A stretch of DNA of 64,000 bases. Source: Siphonodentalium dalli (lineage: Eukaryota; Mollusca; Scaphopoda; Gadilida; Siphonodentaliidae). The translations under genes were made by a program, and so were the position numbers. Location: NCBI GenBank assembly GCA_032622095.1, contig CP136066.1:170570664-170634663 (forward strand), written 5' to 3'. Below are positions 34,769 through 46,775 of the stretch, piece after piece (position 1 is the first letter of the stretch; each line of letters opens with the position of its first letter). The notes under the pieces are model-generated. The model worked only from the letters and a program-made list of their open reading frames with translations. It made no database searches and was not told the origin of the DNA.

Positions 34769-35861
34769 CATCTGATTGAATATCAGGTAGACATTTCAGT
34801 TTAAAATTTTAAATTGCCTGGAAAGGGAGAGGATGTGAAAATGCAAACATTAGTGGATACAATTCTCCCTTTAATGTTTTTTCTCTATGGCGTCGAAATC
34901 CGATAGATCCAACCAAATCCGTTGGATTTGCATAATTTACAGAAGTCTATCACGGAATATAATTTTTGGCATTATTAATGCTGTTTGATCTAACAGTTCC
35001 ATTCTCTACACAACAGAATGTTCTCCCAAAGTAACCGGAGAGTAAGTCACAATGATTCAGGTGCCAGGGGAAGATCTCATAAGCAGGGATCCTGCTGCCA
35101 CTTACCAAATTTGCCAATGGCAAAAATAATTCACATTTGGCAAAACATTTTTCATTTGGCAAACATTTTGGCAAGTCACTTTTGATTCCACAAGAAAGTT
35201 TATTAATATTTGTCAATCAATACCACAAATTTCAGGAAACTGTTTCATTATTAATTGGACCGTTTATCTTTAAAATGCCAAATCGATGCCAACCAGGTCA
35301 ATGACGGGGAATGAAGATGACATCAATGTCGGTAAAGCAAATAACACAATTTAATTGATGCTGTCATGACTTAAAATATCACGTTTCACTGTGTTCATAA
35401 GCACTTTCAAACATACACTTTTAGCAGAATCGTCAGATTCTGACTCAGTGATTAACAGTATCTTTGTATAACTGCACCAGTTCATCACTAGTTTGGTTTC
35501 TCTTCGATGCATAACCAGTGATATAGGTTTCAGTAGCAATTATGATTTATTAATGGATTATCTGATGTTGAGTTCCACCAAACTTATTTGTAGAAACGTC
35601 CATGATATCAGGAATACAATTGTGAGGTGTTGTCCCGGTCACGGACGAGAATAGAGAAAATACCAAACTTGATAAAACATGTCCCCTATCCCCACAAAAC
35701 ATATGTAGGTATCGCCGTGATACCAGGATTTAATTAAATTAAAGAGAGCAATGATTTTAATATTAGTTTCACTTGACAAAGGTCACAAGTCATATTCTGT
35801 TAAGTGGGGGGGGGGGGGGATACCGTCGTGAACACACAAATAACTCCACTGCCGATCCTCG
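34769..35861. other. Mostly unassigned; one hAT-like end fragment
   Basis: About 35094-35260 (CAGGGATCCTGCTGCCACTT onward, with TTTGGCAAA motifs) resembles the inverted right end of the element at 33616-34174. A G-tract lies near 35807-35819. No gene is seen. Confidence 0.5.
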
Positions 35862-36363
35862 TTAAAGGCACGTGAGGCCTTAGTTGTCGAAAATATTCAT
35901 ATTTGTTCCAATCACCGTAAACAGAAAAACATTAAAACGCATACAGTTTCGTTCATATATACCATGACCATCGCGTAAACAGCATGTTATCATAAAGATT
36001 TACTATATTTTACATAAGCAAGTGCCTGATTTTGTTACAGAAGACAGCACAATGCTGCTGGCTAATCGCACACAAATGGCATAAACGCTCTTTATTCGTT
36101 CCATATCAGGAATTCACCAACAAAGAACGCTCTTTATGTTTGCCATCATAATATAAACAAACACCAGAAAAGTAACTTTTTATGCTTTTGTTTACATAAC
36201 AATGGTCAAATATATGACAATAACATACTGTTTATGCGATATTTCTTATTTGTATACGGACAAAGTCTGTCTACATTTTGTTGTTCTTTCTGTTTGTGGC
36301 GGTTTTTGACGGGTGGAAATATTTTCACAGGATACCCACCGCCAAGGCCAACCGTACCTTTAA
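35862..36363 (+). mobile_element. TTAA-flanked MITE, family T1, copy 7
   Basis: Full-length, TTAAAGGCACGTGAGGCCTT to GGCCAACCGTACCTTTAA. Confidence 0.88.
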
Positions 36364-36544
36364 ATGACTGATGCATTGACACATAAATCTTTCAGTACAC
36401 ATGGATACAACATGCGAGGGACCGGGAAGAGAACAACAGTCGCCATCAGCGAACGGCTTCTTAATGTTAAATGCAGACCCCTGTGGGGATGAATATGTCC
36501 ATTGCTGTATTTTCTCGTTGTTGTCTATATAAATACGTGCTCAA

Positions 36545-37048
36545 TTAAAGGCACGTGAGGCCTTAATTGGCGAAAAATATTTATATTTGTTCCAATCACC
36601 GTAAACAGAAAAACATTAAAACGCATACAGTTTCGTCCATATATACCATGACCATCGCATAAAACAGCATGTTATCATAAAGACCTACTATATTTTACCT
36701 AAGCAAGAGCCTGATTGTGTTACAGAAGACAGCACAATGCTACTGGCTAATCACACACAAATGGCATAAACGCTCTTTATTAGTTCCATATCAGGAATTC
36801 ACAAACTAAGAACGCTCTTTTTGTTTACCATCATAATATAAACAAACACCAGGAAAGTAACTTTTTATGCCTTTGTTTACATAACAATGGTCAAACATAT
36901 GACAATAACATACTGTTTATGCGATATTTCTTATTTGTATACGGACAAAGTCTGTCTACATGTTGATGTTCTTTCTGTTTGTGGCGGTTGTTGACGGGTG
37001 GAAATACCCACCGCCAATACCCACCGCCAAGGCCAACCGCACCTTTAA
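36545..37048 (+). mobile_element. TTAA-flanked MITE, family T1, copy 8
   Basis: Near full-length. The right end is slightly rearranged (ATACCCACCGCCA duplicated, ~12 bp lost). It shares its right TTAA with copy 9, in opposite orientation. Confidence 0.88.
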
Positions 37049-37546
37049 AGGTACGGTTGGCCTTGGCGGTGGGTATCCTGTGAAAATATTTCCACCCGTC
37101 AAAAACCGCCACAAACAGAAAGAACAACAAAATGTAGACAGACTTTGTCCGTATACAAATCAGAAATATCGCATAAACAGTATGTTATTGTCATATATTT
37201 AACCATTGTTATGTAAACAAAAGCATAAAAAGTTACTTTTCTGGTGTTTGTTTATATTATGATGGTAAACATAAAGAGCGTTCTTTGTTGGTGAATTCCT
37301 GATATGGAACGAATAAAGAGCGTTTATGCCATTTGTGTGTGATTAGCCAGCAGCATTGTGCTGTCGTCTGTAACACAATCAGGCACTTGCGTAGGTAAAA
37401 TATAGTAAATCTTTATGATAACATGCTGTTTACGCGATAGTCATGGTATATATGAATGAAACTGTATGCGTTTTAATGTTTTTCTGTTTACGGTGATTGG
37501 AACAAATATGAATATTTTCGACAACTAAGGCCTCACGTGCCTTTAA
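37045..37546 (-). mobile_element. TTAA-flanked MITE, family T1, copy 9
   Basis: Full-length reverse copy starting at the TTAA that ends copy 8. The pair forms a ~1-kb palindrome centred on ACCTTTAAAGGT. Confidence 0.88.
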
Positions 37547-38133
37547 CCTGTGTTGCCTACTACTGAGCATGACACGTGTCGTACGTGCCTTATCGACCGA
37601 GACAATACCCCCATTGCCATTAATATTGATTTGGAGGACAGTTTACAATATTTTTGTCGCTTCCACCCACATGGATAAATGGAGAAATTGTGTTCCCTTT
37701 CTTTGAAAGATTACCCCATACTAAAGACATAACCCTTTAATTGCCTATCTGTGAAACAACTTGATTTTTTTTTTAGGATGTAGTATGCCTGACTGTTTAA
37801 CAATAACACGAGAGACACAATACCACCCCGAGTCAACCAAGGAGACACATATATCCAGGCATGATAGAAAACAATTCGTAGAACTCCAAATTCATGAATA
37901 ATTTCCTTATAAGATTATATTTACACTCACACGTGCATTCGTATTGTGGAACATGAATGCAGGACGTTGATTGGTCGAAAGTACGTCACATGACGTCGCG
38001 CTATGACCCCAACTTGCATCCATTTTTGTGTAGACGCAACTTGCTCCGAGCCACGAAAATAACGTTGGAAATGGACGCTTAAAACTCTTTTAATCTGCCA
38101 GTTGACTCGGTTGAGTGTAAATATAAGTAATGA
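37547..38133. other. No recognised feature
   Basis: Unassigned DNA with a T run near 37766. The frames have no domain. Confidence 0.4.
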
Positions 38134-38270
38134 ATGTTGATTTTGTTGCGTTCCATAGAGTATGGATGCAAGTTTATCTGACATTATCATGTGTGGAACG
38201 CTTTCGCGTTCCACACAAAATGTCAGACCAACTTGCATCCATACTCTGTGGAACGCAACAAAATCAACAT
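38134..38270. repeat. 137-bp hairpin
   Basis: The arm ATGTTGATTTTGTTGCGTTC continues through ATGGATGCAAG and pairs with its inverse. The apex is GTGGAACGCTTTCGCGTTCCAC. A few mismatches and one small bulge are present. It is part of an AT-rich region with no gene. Confidence 0.88.
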
Positions 38271-40418
38271 CCATTTCTTAAATGATCACAATACAAATTA
38301 TTGAAACAAAAACATGTTACTAATATGAGCAAACGTGAAGCGATATGTTGGTTTAAGGTTTACATTAGTTTACCGGTACCTGTAATGTGAAGGCAAAACT
38401 GCTACTCAAATAATGGTTGAAATGTCAATTGAGAGGAGCCAAACTAGCCACATGTATACACAATAAAACAAGCACCGCCCTTCGTAGTTTGATTTTAGGA
38501 ATACCGATGGGAGCTGGAACATTGAAAGAGGGGTTCATAAGTTGCAAAACGTTCTAATCCCTTTTACATATTCTAAATATACAATACGTTTCAGCAAATT
38601 CCCTCATTAACAGTGAAGAATGATGCAGTTAGACGTATTGTAAGATTAATTTATTGTATCAAATAACTACCATGGTTCGGGGCACAAGTTATTTCACATA
38701 AAATGAAAGTGGTCAATCGTATTCATGTCGTTTAGTTGCCCTTTGTCCGCAAACAACACAGTCTTTGTCGATCTATGGACTACCAAGTTGTTTATGTTTG
38801 GATGAAGAAACACGACAGTAAATATATTGTGATTTGCAACTTGCCGTACACTAACATCTAACATTTAAGTCTGATTGTTTGCGAATGCGCTAAAATGGTC
38901 ATACAAATGCCACCCGTTGTTTATTGATGTAAGACATTGATGCCTCGAGAAAAATTAATAGGTTGTATTATATAAGGGGCGTATTATATCTCATGGTGGC
39001 TGATTTCCGTGCAGGAACACACTATTATTAAACATTACTCGACATGTGCGTTGAACTGTTCAACTCATCGTCGATAATCCACCAAGGTCGTTGTATAGCG
39101 AACACATTCAGCGAGGGACTTTGAAAATTATTATGCATTTCAAGTAAAATCGATGAAATTAAACGCTGGTATACTGTCAAGACGATAAAATTGGCAAAAT
39201 TCCTGCGCAATTTCCGGTGTCGGACATACACGGTGTACATGTATAAGGCACATGTTGTGCACAACATATCTGCGAAATGTCTTATTGTGGCTTTGTGCAA
39301 AAACCTCCCCGTTTATGCATGGCTGCATTTTTCAATTCTGCATGCTTCCGTTTATTATCGTATTCAGGAGCTCATTTGGTACACTGGTATTTTAAACTAT
39401 TGCATGTGCCATGCCGTCCGAGTCTCACTAAAATCAACGATTTGATCGAAAATCAAAATTAATGGTTTGGAGATCATGCATGGGTACCAATCTCAGCGGA
39501 ATTTTGCCGGTGGAAATAAACACGCATAGACTATAAATCCGAAGAATATTACGATTGTATTATATTCTTCCCCATTAGATAGTGGTAAATAACCGTGATG
39601 TAGAACGTTATACCAATCGCTTGGACCGAGGCGATGGATGATACCGACCGATGTCACGGATAACACAATAGTATTACCCTATCGGATATCAATTCCAGTT
39701 TATAGCGGAAAATCACATTAAGTTTCAACGCGTATCAATAGCAGGCGGACACTTTTTTCATTTTTACAGTTTAGAGAAACCGTCCCCCCCTGGATAATTC
39801 TTCTATCCTACATTATAGCAAATTGTTATCATTAAATTGTGTAACATTCATTTCTCGCATATTTTGGGAATAACACAATGGGGACCATTTCTTTTAGCGT
39901 GTGCCCTCGATATTTGTCATTTAGTTGTGAGCAAATCGATCGATGGGATGTAAACGTTGCCACTTCTAAGTTTTCTAACAATCTGCCATGAACAGTTTAC
40001 TATAGAACAAAACTAGCAGTTTTGGTGAATTTTATAATGTAGCCCATATTCTATAGTATCTCACTCGTGGCTTCAAGGAAATACAGAATTGCCCTGTAGC
40101 CACTCATGATATAATCCGGGTATTCAACCAAAACCAGTATGTATTTTATATGTATTAACAACGAAACTTGTTGTGCCCATGCACGGTAGGACTAGGTGAT
40201 GTTAAGTGTTTATACAGGTAAATTATGCCCTCATAGAAAAGAAAATACCACTTATTGAATTAGTGGACCTGGGGCGATCCCAAGCTCAGATATTGTATAT
40301 ATCGATATGCTGAAGTCATAGCCGGTGGATAAAATGCTATTTAATTTATTTTATGACAATATCTCAAATCCTTTAATTTGCGTTCTTTTGATAAAACACC
40401 CAGCGGTATTGTTGGCAC
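38271..40418. other. No recognised feature in ~2.1 kb
   Basis: Overlapping short frames on both strands at 39028-39462 lack domains and mutually conflict. No repeat matching the rest of the window was found. Confidence 0.4.
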
Positions 40419-41322
40419 GGGTAGGGTTCTCTATTCCGAAGGTTCGCTATTCCGAAGGTTCACTAATCCGAAGGTTCACTAATCCGAAGGTTCACCAATC
40501 CGAAGGTTCACTATTCCGAAGGTTCGCTATTCCGAAGGTTTTCTATTATGGGAGTTTTTAGCCAGAAATGAATCAAAATTTGCCCCCCCCCGTACATTTA
40601 TACACCCCAATCTAATATCTAATTTGTCCCAGATGTCGGTTATTAATAGCAAGAAGACAGCATCAGTTTATCATTTTAATATTATAGAAAGTTGAAAACA
40701 CAATGACTGAAATAAACTACAAGTTAGAGATGCATTCTACCCGAACTGGCAATCTGTACTTGAAAGAAACATCAACATTAAAATCAAAACAAAGTCAGAA
40801 TTGCAGTTAGGTCCATTCAGCGGTATTCTGCTATACAGTAAGTTATAGCGCTCCAGTATTGATTGACCGTAAGAGCCCCACTGTTATAGTCCGCCTTTAG
40901 CATTTGGGACATTATATTAATCAAAATAACTCCTATGTAAATCATTTATAAATCAGATGATTTATTGAAGTTATGTCTACGTAAAATAACACTTCCTAAA
41001 ACGACATATATGTCGTTTTAGTCTTCAGCCGATAGACGACATATATGTCGTTCTACTCGCCAAATATAAAAGGGTTAAATCTCAAGGAAACCCACGAAAA
41101 CAAAAATCACATTAATTTTTTTAATGTTTTAAGTTATTTCCTTCATAAAAAGAGTCTTCGTACTAAAGAACCCTCTCAATACTTTAGAATATAGAATTAA
41201 CTTTTAAAATAACAAAAACCTTCGGAATAGCGAACCTTCGGAATACTGAACCTTCGGAATAGTGAACCTTCGGATTAGTGAACCTTCGGAATAGCGAACC
41301 TTCGGAATAGAGACATGTTCCC
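40419..41322. mobile_element. Foldback-like element with 16-bp minisatellite arms
   Basis: The left arm (40431-40545) has seven units of CTATTCCGAAGGTTCG and variants. The right arm (about 41218-41310) has six inverted units. Variant order from outside inward is largely kept between arms. Ends GGGTAGGGTTCTCTATTCCG and, inverted, GGGAACATGTCTCTATTCCG are flanked by a perfect 8-bp duplication GTTGGCAC (40411-40418, 41323-41330). The interior has a C-tract near 40584 and a CGACATATATGTCG palindrome pair, with no transposase. The architecture matches foldback elements; an hAT-like enzyme is suggested by the 8-bp target. Confidence 0.85.
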
Positions 41323-42918
41323 GTTGGCACAATGGTATAGCTCACTTCCACACTAGTATTATGGCTTATATATTATGTGTTGTTTGGCAGGAATAAGGTT
41401 ATAAAATTTACAACGAAATCGGGGGAATAAATGGTGGGGCGTCGTCATACCATCACAGGTAAGTGGGTGCCTGACAAGGTAACACGTGTTCCCGGGTCAA
41501 CGAAAATCACACCTAGCCCTCCGGAATGACAATAACAAGTCAGAATGGAGCAATGGCTGACGGACCTTACGGCCTCTCCGTTTGTCAACATCAGTATAGA
41601 GTGAAAGAAATAATGGCTTACAACCTATCCGTCATATAATATCCCCACATAATGAAGGTGGTGCACAAATTTATGGATGCCAAAAGAAAGGGGAGGTTGT
41701 CTGCTATAGGCATATTAAAGAAGATTCGAGGCTAAATGTGATGATAACCAAGGTCCCAATTTCTCGCAGACAAATTGCTCCTCGTTCTGATGACATGAAT
41801 TTTGAGGTGGAAGCTGGAGCGGTTTATTAGAATTTTGAAAATAGTTTTAGAACGTACCCCACAAAAACAAGATTCATTTAATGCCAAAGGTAGAATTTCT
41901 AAATTTTTGAAAATTACTCCCAATGATTTAAAATGTTTTTTTTTTCTGCCAGATTGTTTTTTTTTTTAAATATAATCAGTATTAATCGATAGAAGCATTT
42001 CCAGACAGGGATATTTGATTCATATCTAATATTTTATACACCGGTAACTATATAACATATGTTTACAAGGAGATAGTCATCTTTAAATACGAGTAGGGTA
42101 TACATATATGTATCATGCACAAGCTGGCTTACCAAACTCCATGCAGGGTTTACCTCCCTTGAAGACCGCTGCTACCGGCGACATTTCACCCACATTTGGT
42201 GGAAGAACAACATGCTACCCTTGTCAAACACACACAATATCGAACAAAATGTGTATAAATTTTAAACCATAGGTTTGAAAAGTCCCACTAAAACCGAAGC
42301 ACTGTGATTCGGTTCTCCGATTATTTTATCAATACAAAAGTCTAAACGCTATGTACGGCATTTTCACAACTCGCACGGCATGTCAAACATAAGAGTTCTA
42401 ATTTGCTGCAATTTTGAGGAGTAACTTGCGAAAATCGTCAACAAAACTACCGCTCTGATTTTTCATTCTGTTATTGTGTTTTAGTGCGGGAATTGTTCTC
42501 AAAGCACATTGAAAAATTGACTTTGGAGCGATCGGGTTTCGCCATTTTTGATACAACATACTTAAGAGTTCGTCCACGACATGCTCAAAAGACGACAGCG
42601 ATTCGTATTACAGGGAAGTGACGACAGATGATTTGGGGGCGTCCCAATTTGGTGAAAATGTTCAACAGTTGTCCAGAGTGAGATCCATGCCTGTCACTAC
42701 AGCAGTTGGAATTGTGTTCAAAGTGTTCTCGATTCTCAAATCAGTATTTATTATGAAATTGTAGAACAAAAGTCCCATATTTGTTCTTATTTTCGGTGAA
42801 CTTTTTCGGACTAAAATGGTTATTATGGGGTGCCATGCAGGCTTGACATTTGTGAAGTCTGAGGTACCGGTTGGAAAATGTCAACCAAAGGGTTGAAGAT
42901 AGAACTGCCCCGACTTGA
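41323..42918. other. No recognised feature in ~1.6 kb
   Basis: Unassigned AT-rich DNA with T runs near 41937-41967. Nothing with domain character is seen. Confidence 0.4.
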
Positions 42919-43104
42919 AGACTTGGGTCTGGTTCAAGGAGTGCAGTTGGAAATTCTAAGGTGCCCCACCCCCACACGGCCCACGGAGGAAAAGAGTCAC
43001 GTCCCTGGAGTATTAAAGCCAACGACGATGACGCGGAAGATGATGATTATGGCAGCGACGACGATGATAATATTGACGACGATAACGACGAGGACGAATA
43101 CTGA
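42919..43104 (+). CDS. Possible terminal exon with acidic tail
   Basis: A frame without its own Met runs ~60 codons to a TGA at 43102. It ends NDDDAEDDDYGSDDDDNIDD and further D/E residues. Acidic C-termini occur in chaperone- and chromatin-type proteins, but imperfect GAY trinucleotide repeats give the same pattern by chance. No upstream exon was identified. Confidence 0.15.
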   Translation, partial: RLGSGSRSAVGNSKVPHPHTAHGGKESRPWSIKANDDDAEDDDYGSDDDDNIDDDNDEDEY

Positions 43105-43345
43105 ATCTCTTGATATATCACGAGTCCAATTGGACGGTTACGACATCTTCGATCCTTTATCTAGATTATAAAGATCGCAGGTGAAGGTCAACATTGCGCG
43201 CCAACTTTTCAACATAAAATGATCAACTTTGATACCAAATAAATGAATAATCGGGTCCGGTTTTTTTTTATTCCTTCAAATGGAATTGTAATACGGTGTT
43301 TGTAGTGTATTATGAGCTAATTCAATAATTCCCTAGTTTTACTGG

Positions 43346-43878
43346 GTATTATTATCCATCCCTTAACTAACACTCTTTCTGATTGGGCAAAAGCCGTCAC
43401 GTGATAATCCGGGAAAAAGTCATATTGGACTCCTAAAGTCATATTGTACTCCCGAGTGTTCAATATGACTTTTTTTTATCGGGACTCCGTGACGTCACAA
43501 ATTAACTCTATTGCGAAATGAATCGGTGAGATTGTGATGCGCGCGCAACACTGGTGTATTTAGCAGACGTTTCACTTCCGCGTTGAGTTTTTTTCACTTC
43601 CGTGTTTACTGTTCCAAATAATGCTTTTCTGTTGATCAAATACAGGCTTTTGTAGAGAATTAAATGCCGACAAATACCAAAAATAACCACAAAAGTTGTA
43701 TTCCCAAAATATGGATAAACATACAGATGGATAATAAAATTGTCATTATACAATGTTGTGTACAGTATGTGTTTTTCTTGTACTCGTACAGGTTGTGGTG
43801 AAAAGTCATATTGGACTCGACACTGCGTGTCTCGTCCAATATGACTTTTCACAACAACCTGGATTCGTACAAGAAAAA
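43346..43878. repeat. Dispersed element with GTCATATTGGACTC inverted repeats, copy 1
   Basis: It shares its start (TTATCCATCCCTTAACTAAC-like, AAAAGCCGTCACGTGATAAT) with 45885-46205. It contains inverted pairs of AAGTCATATTGGACTC and a hairpin around CGACACTGCGTGTCTCG. No conserved reading frame is visible. Confidence 0.7.
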
Positions 43879-44315
43879 CACATACGGTACACAACATTGA
43901 ATAATAAATTTTTAATATAACTATGTAGTTCGTCAAAGGAACGTAACTCCACATAAAGGACGACATAGTCACACGAGATTAAGCTATATTATGCGTATAA
44001 TGGATTGCACGTGACAGTGAGTGTAAATGAGTTAAATGCGGATGTTAAGTGACTTTGATATGATTATATATACGATATGATTCCATGATAAGCCGGCCTA
44101 CATCAACTATGATGTGATCTGGTCTTATATGCCCAACAAAAACATGGTTAATGAATTAATGTAATTACAATTTCGTGTAGTATTTATTTATAAACTGGCC
44201 TTTGGACAAATCATTCCTCAAATGATAGGACTATTGCACATAGAGATTCAATCCAACTAAGTTTAATCATCATATATTATTTTCTCTCATAATTGCTTAG
44301 AGTCATAATGGAATC
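43879..44315. other. No recognised feature
   Basis: AT-rich, no gene or repeat match seen. Confidence 0.4.
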
Positions 44316-44613
44316 TGTTCATATCTCTACTGTAGATATAAATTCAGATGTAGGCTGTACCCTACATATCTCTACTGTAGATATAAATTCAGATGTAGGA
44401 TGTACCCTACATATCTCTACTGTAGATATCAGTTCACATGTAGGCTGTGCCCTACATATCTCTACTGTAGATATAAATTAGCATGTAGGCTGTACCCTAC
44501 ATATTTCTACTGCAGATATAAATTCACATGTAGGCTGTACCCTACACATCTCTACTGTAGATATAAATTCACATGTATGCTGTGCCCTACATATCTCTAC
44601 TGTATATATAAAT
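44316..44613. repeat. 45-bp minisatellite, left part (~6.5 units)
   Basis: The unit is CATATCTCTACTGTAGATAT followed by AAATTCAGATGTAGGCTGTACCCTA. Each unit holds small inverted repeats (ATATCTCTACTGTAGATAT, GTAGG...CCTAC). The array is split by the hAT-like element at 44614 and resumes at 45606. Confidence 0.9.
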
Positions 44614-45605
44614 TAGTGATGCGGACCGGACCGCTTTGGACCGGTCCAGTCCGCAGTCCAAGGGTGGACCGTGGTCCGGTCCGGACCGGGTGTCACTGGA
44701 CCGGACCGGACCGCTTTTTGCCGCCGGTCTGGTACTCTCCGGTCCGGTCCACTATTTTACTCCAGTTATGATAAACTATCGCGAATATTATTGCGGATTT
44801 GCCGTCATATCAATTATCAACGATGTATTGAAGCATTCAAGTGGTTAATATCTATCAAACGTTTGATACAACGAAAACAATGTATAGATGTACTACATGG
44901 CATCAACTAATCAATTTGGATGTATATCGAATCGAGTATTCTATTGTTTTTCACAGTTATAATTATCGAAGAAACATGCAAACCACATTAGGGCCTACAT
45001 TAATCCAATAGTAGTTGTACTTAGGTATATAACTGTAATTGTCAGGACTATACAATCAACTATCACAATCTCCATTAAAGACTCCAATATTAATGTAGTA
45101 GTCAATAGTCATATTAGTACACATTTGTATAATTGTCATCAGTATAGTTATTTCGTTTAAATTTCAATTTAATGAAAATAAGTATGATACGAATCATGCA
45201 TACAATCAGTTGAGTGCCATGTTCGATTGGTTATAACAAATTCTGGCCCTAGCTATTATATCTGTCCAATACATTTAATTAGTGCATGTTTGCATTACTA
45301 GGAATACTATTATCGTGTATCGTTCCCAGTATATCCCACCAGAGAAGACAATGGCGCATACAATCAGCAAACAATGTAAGTTTTAACATATATGGACCCA
45401 TTGCAATGCACTGAACTCAGTAACCGTATAGTTTGTACTATACAGAGTAACAACTTTGAGAAAACAGAGAATTCATTAACATATAGCCTATTATAGGTGG
45501 ACCGGACCGTTTTGGACCGGTCCAGGCATGTGCACCGGACCAGAATGGCCTGGCCGGACCGCACTGGACCGCATTGGCAGTGGACCGGACCGGTCTGCAT
45601 CACTA
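44614..45605. mobile_element. hAT-like GGACCGG-rich element, copy 1
   Basis: The ends TAGTGATGCGGACCGGACC and, inverted, TAGTGATGCAGACCGGTCC are flanked by a perfect 8-bp duplication ATATAAAT (44606-44613, 45606-45613). Subterminal regions are packed with GGACCGG and CCGGTCC. The interior is AT-rich and encodes nothing. The YARNG-type start plus 8-bp target indicates hAT-type mobilisation. Confidence 0.92.
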
Positions 45606-45770
45606 ATATAAATTCACATGTACCTTACATATCTCTGCTGTAGATATAAATTCACATGCAGGCTGTACCCTACATATCTCTACTGTAGATAAAATTCACA
45701 TGTAGACTGTACCCTACATACCTCTGCAGCAGATACAAATTCACATGTAGACTGTACCCGATATCGTGAC
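45606..45770. repeat. 45-bp minisatellite, right part
   Basis: About three and a half diverged units continue the array of 44316-44613 beyond the inserted element. Confidence 0.85.
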
Positions 45771-45884
45771 ATTTATCAAGATTTTCACAGAAACCTTTTA
45801 ATTAATTTATGAACATATAGCTTTGTAGTACATGACTACCCAATTCTATATTGAGATTGCATTATCACATGATAAATACCATAA

Positions 45885-46205
45885 ATATGGCATTATTACT
45901 ATCCATCCATTAACTAACGCTATTTCTGATTCGGCAAAAGCCGTCACGTGATAATCCGGGAAAAAGTCATATTGGACTCCAGAAAGTAATATTGGACTCC
46001 CGAAAGTCATATTGGACTCGAATCGAGTCCGATATGACTTTTATTATAATTATCGTGACTCCGGGTGGCGTCATTTGGATAAGCATACAGATGGATAATA
46101 AAAATGTCATTATACAATGTTGTGTACAGTATGTGTTGTTATTGTACTCGTCCACTGCGTGTCTCGTTCAATATGACTTTTCACCACAACCTGGACTCGG
46201 GAAGC
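45885..46205. repeat. GTCATATTGGACTC dispersed element, copy 2 (shorter)
   Basis: It matches 43346-43878 with an internal deletion. It keeps the AAAAGCCGTCACGTGATAAT start and the TACAATGTTGTGTACAGTAT block. Confidence 0.7.
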
Positions 46206-46624
46206 GAGTGCACCGTGGAATGCTAGAGGTGAAGGTACATGTAACTGAAGAATGGCCTTCATCTGATACATGTGACATGTTATTAAAGGATGACATTTTT
46301 TTTATATGATTTGTACATCATATCTAAATAATTTAAACTGGTGCGTTAATGGGGGAATGGATTTTTGTGAGCAGGAAATTTATTTAACTAGTTGCTGTAC
46401 TTCTGGCCTTTTCTAGGTAAAGTTTGGCGGCGGGATAGCCTTGTCGTACACTTGGGGATTTATTTTTAAAAGTAAACAGATGACCTATAATTTTTCTTAC
46501 ATATTCGTGATCAGGTGGTGTCAATTAGCTGGGTAAACATCACTGGGGTGGCCTGCAGGCTTCACTTCACTGAATTTGGCTGAAACGTCTGTCTATTGGA
46601 AACCATTTAGTGAAGTGATTCCTA

Positions 46625-46775
46625 TAGGACTTTTTTCAGCAAATATGATATCGTGATTGGTATTGTTGTGAGTATTTATTGGTAATAAACTAAATCTGCT
46701 TTTGGTGAAATTGCGTTGTTGTAAATGGGTGACACGGGGACTATCGAATCGGATTCTGTAACTTTAAATGGTCTG
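46625..46775. repeat. Dispersed repeat (GATATCGTG...GGGGACTATCGAATCGG)
   Basis: It aligns with 50945-51105 and, partly, with 10030-10125. Shared blocks are TTGGTATTGTTGT, CTTTTGGTGAA and TACGGGGAC-like text. The surroundings from 46206 to 48000 show no gene; 60-90-codon frames there lack domains. Confidence 0.5.

Noticed and set aside
44293-44771. Frames of 62-123 codons with repeated HISTVDINSDVG / PTYLYCRYKF
   Set aside because: Translation of the 45-bp minisatellite (a multiple of three keeps the frame open); no gene context.
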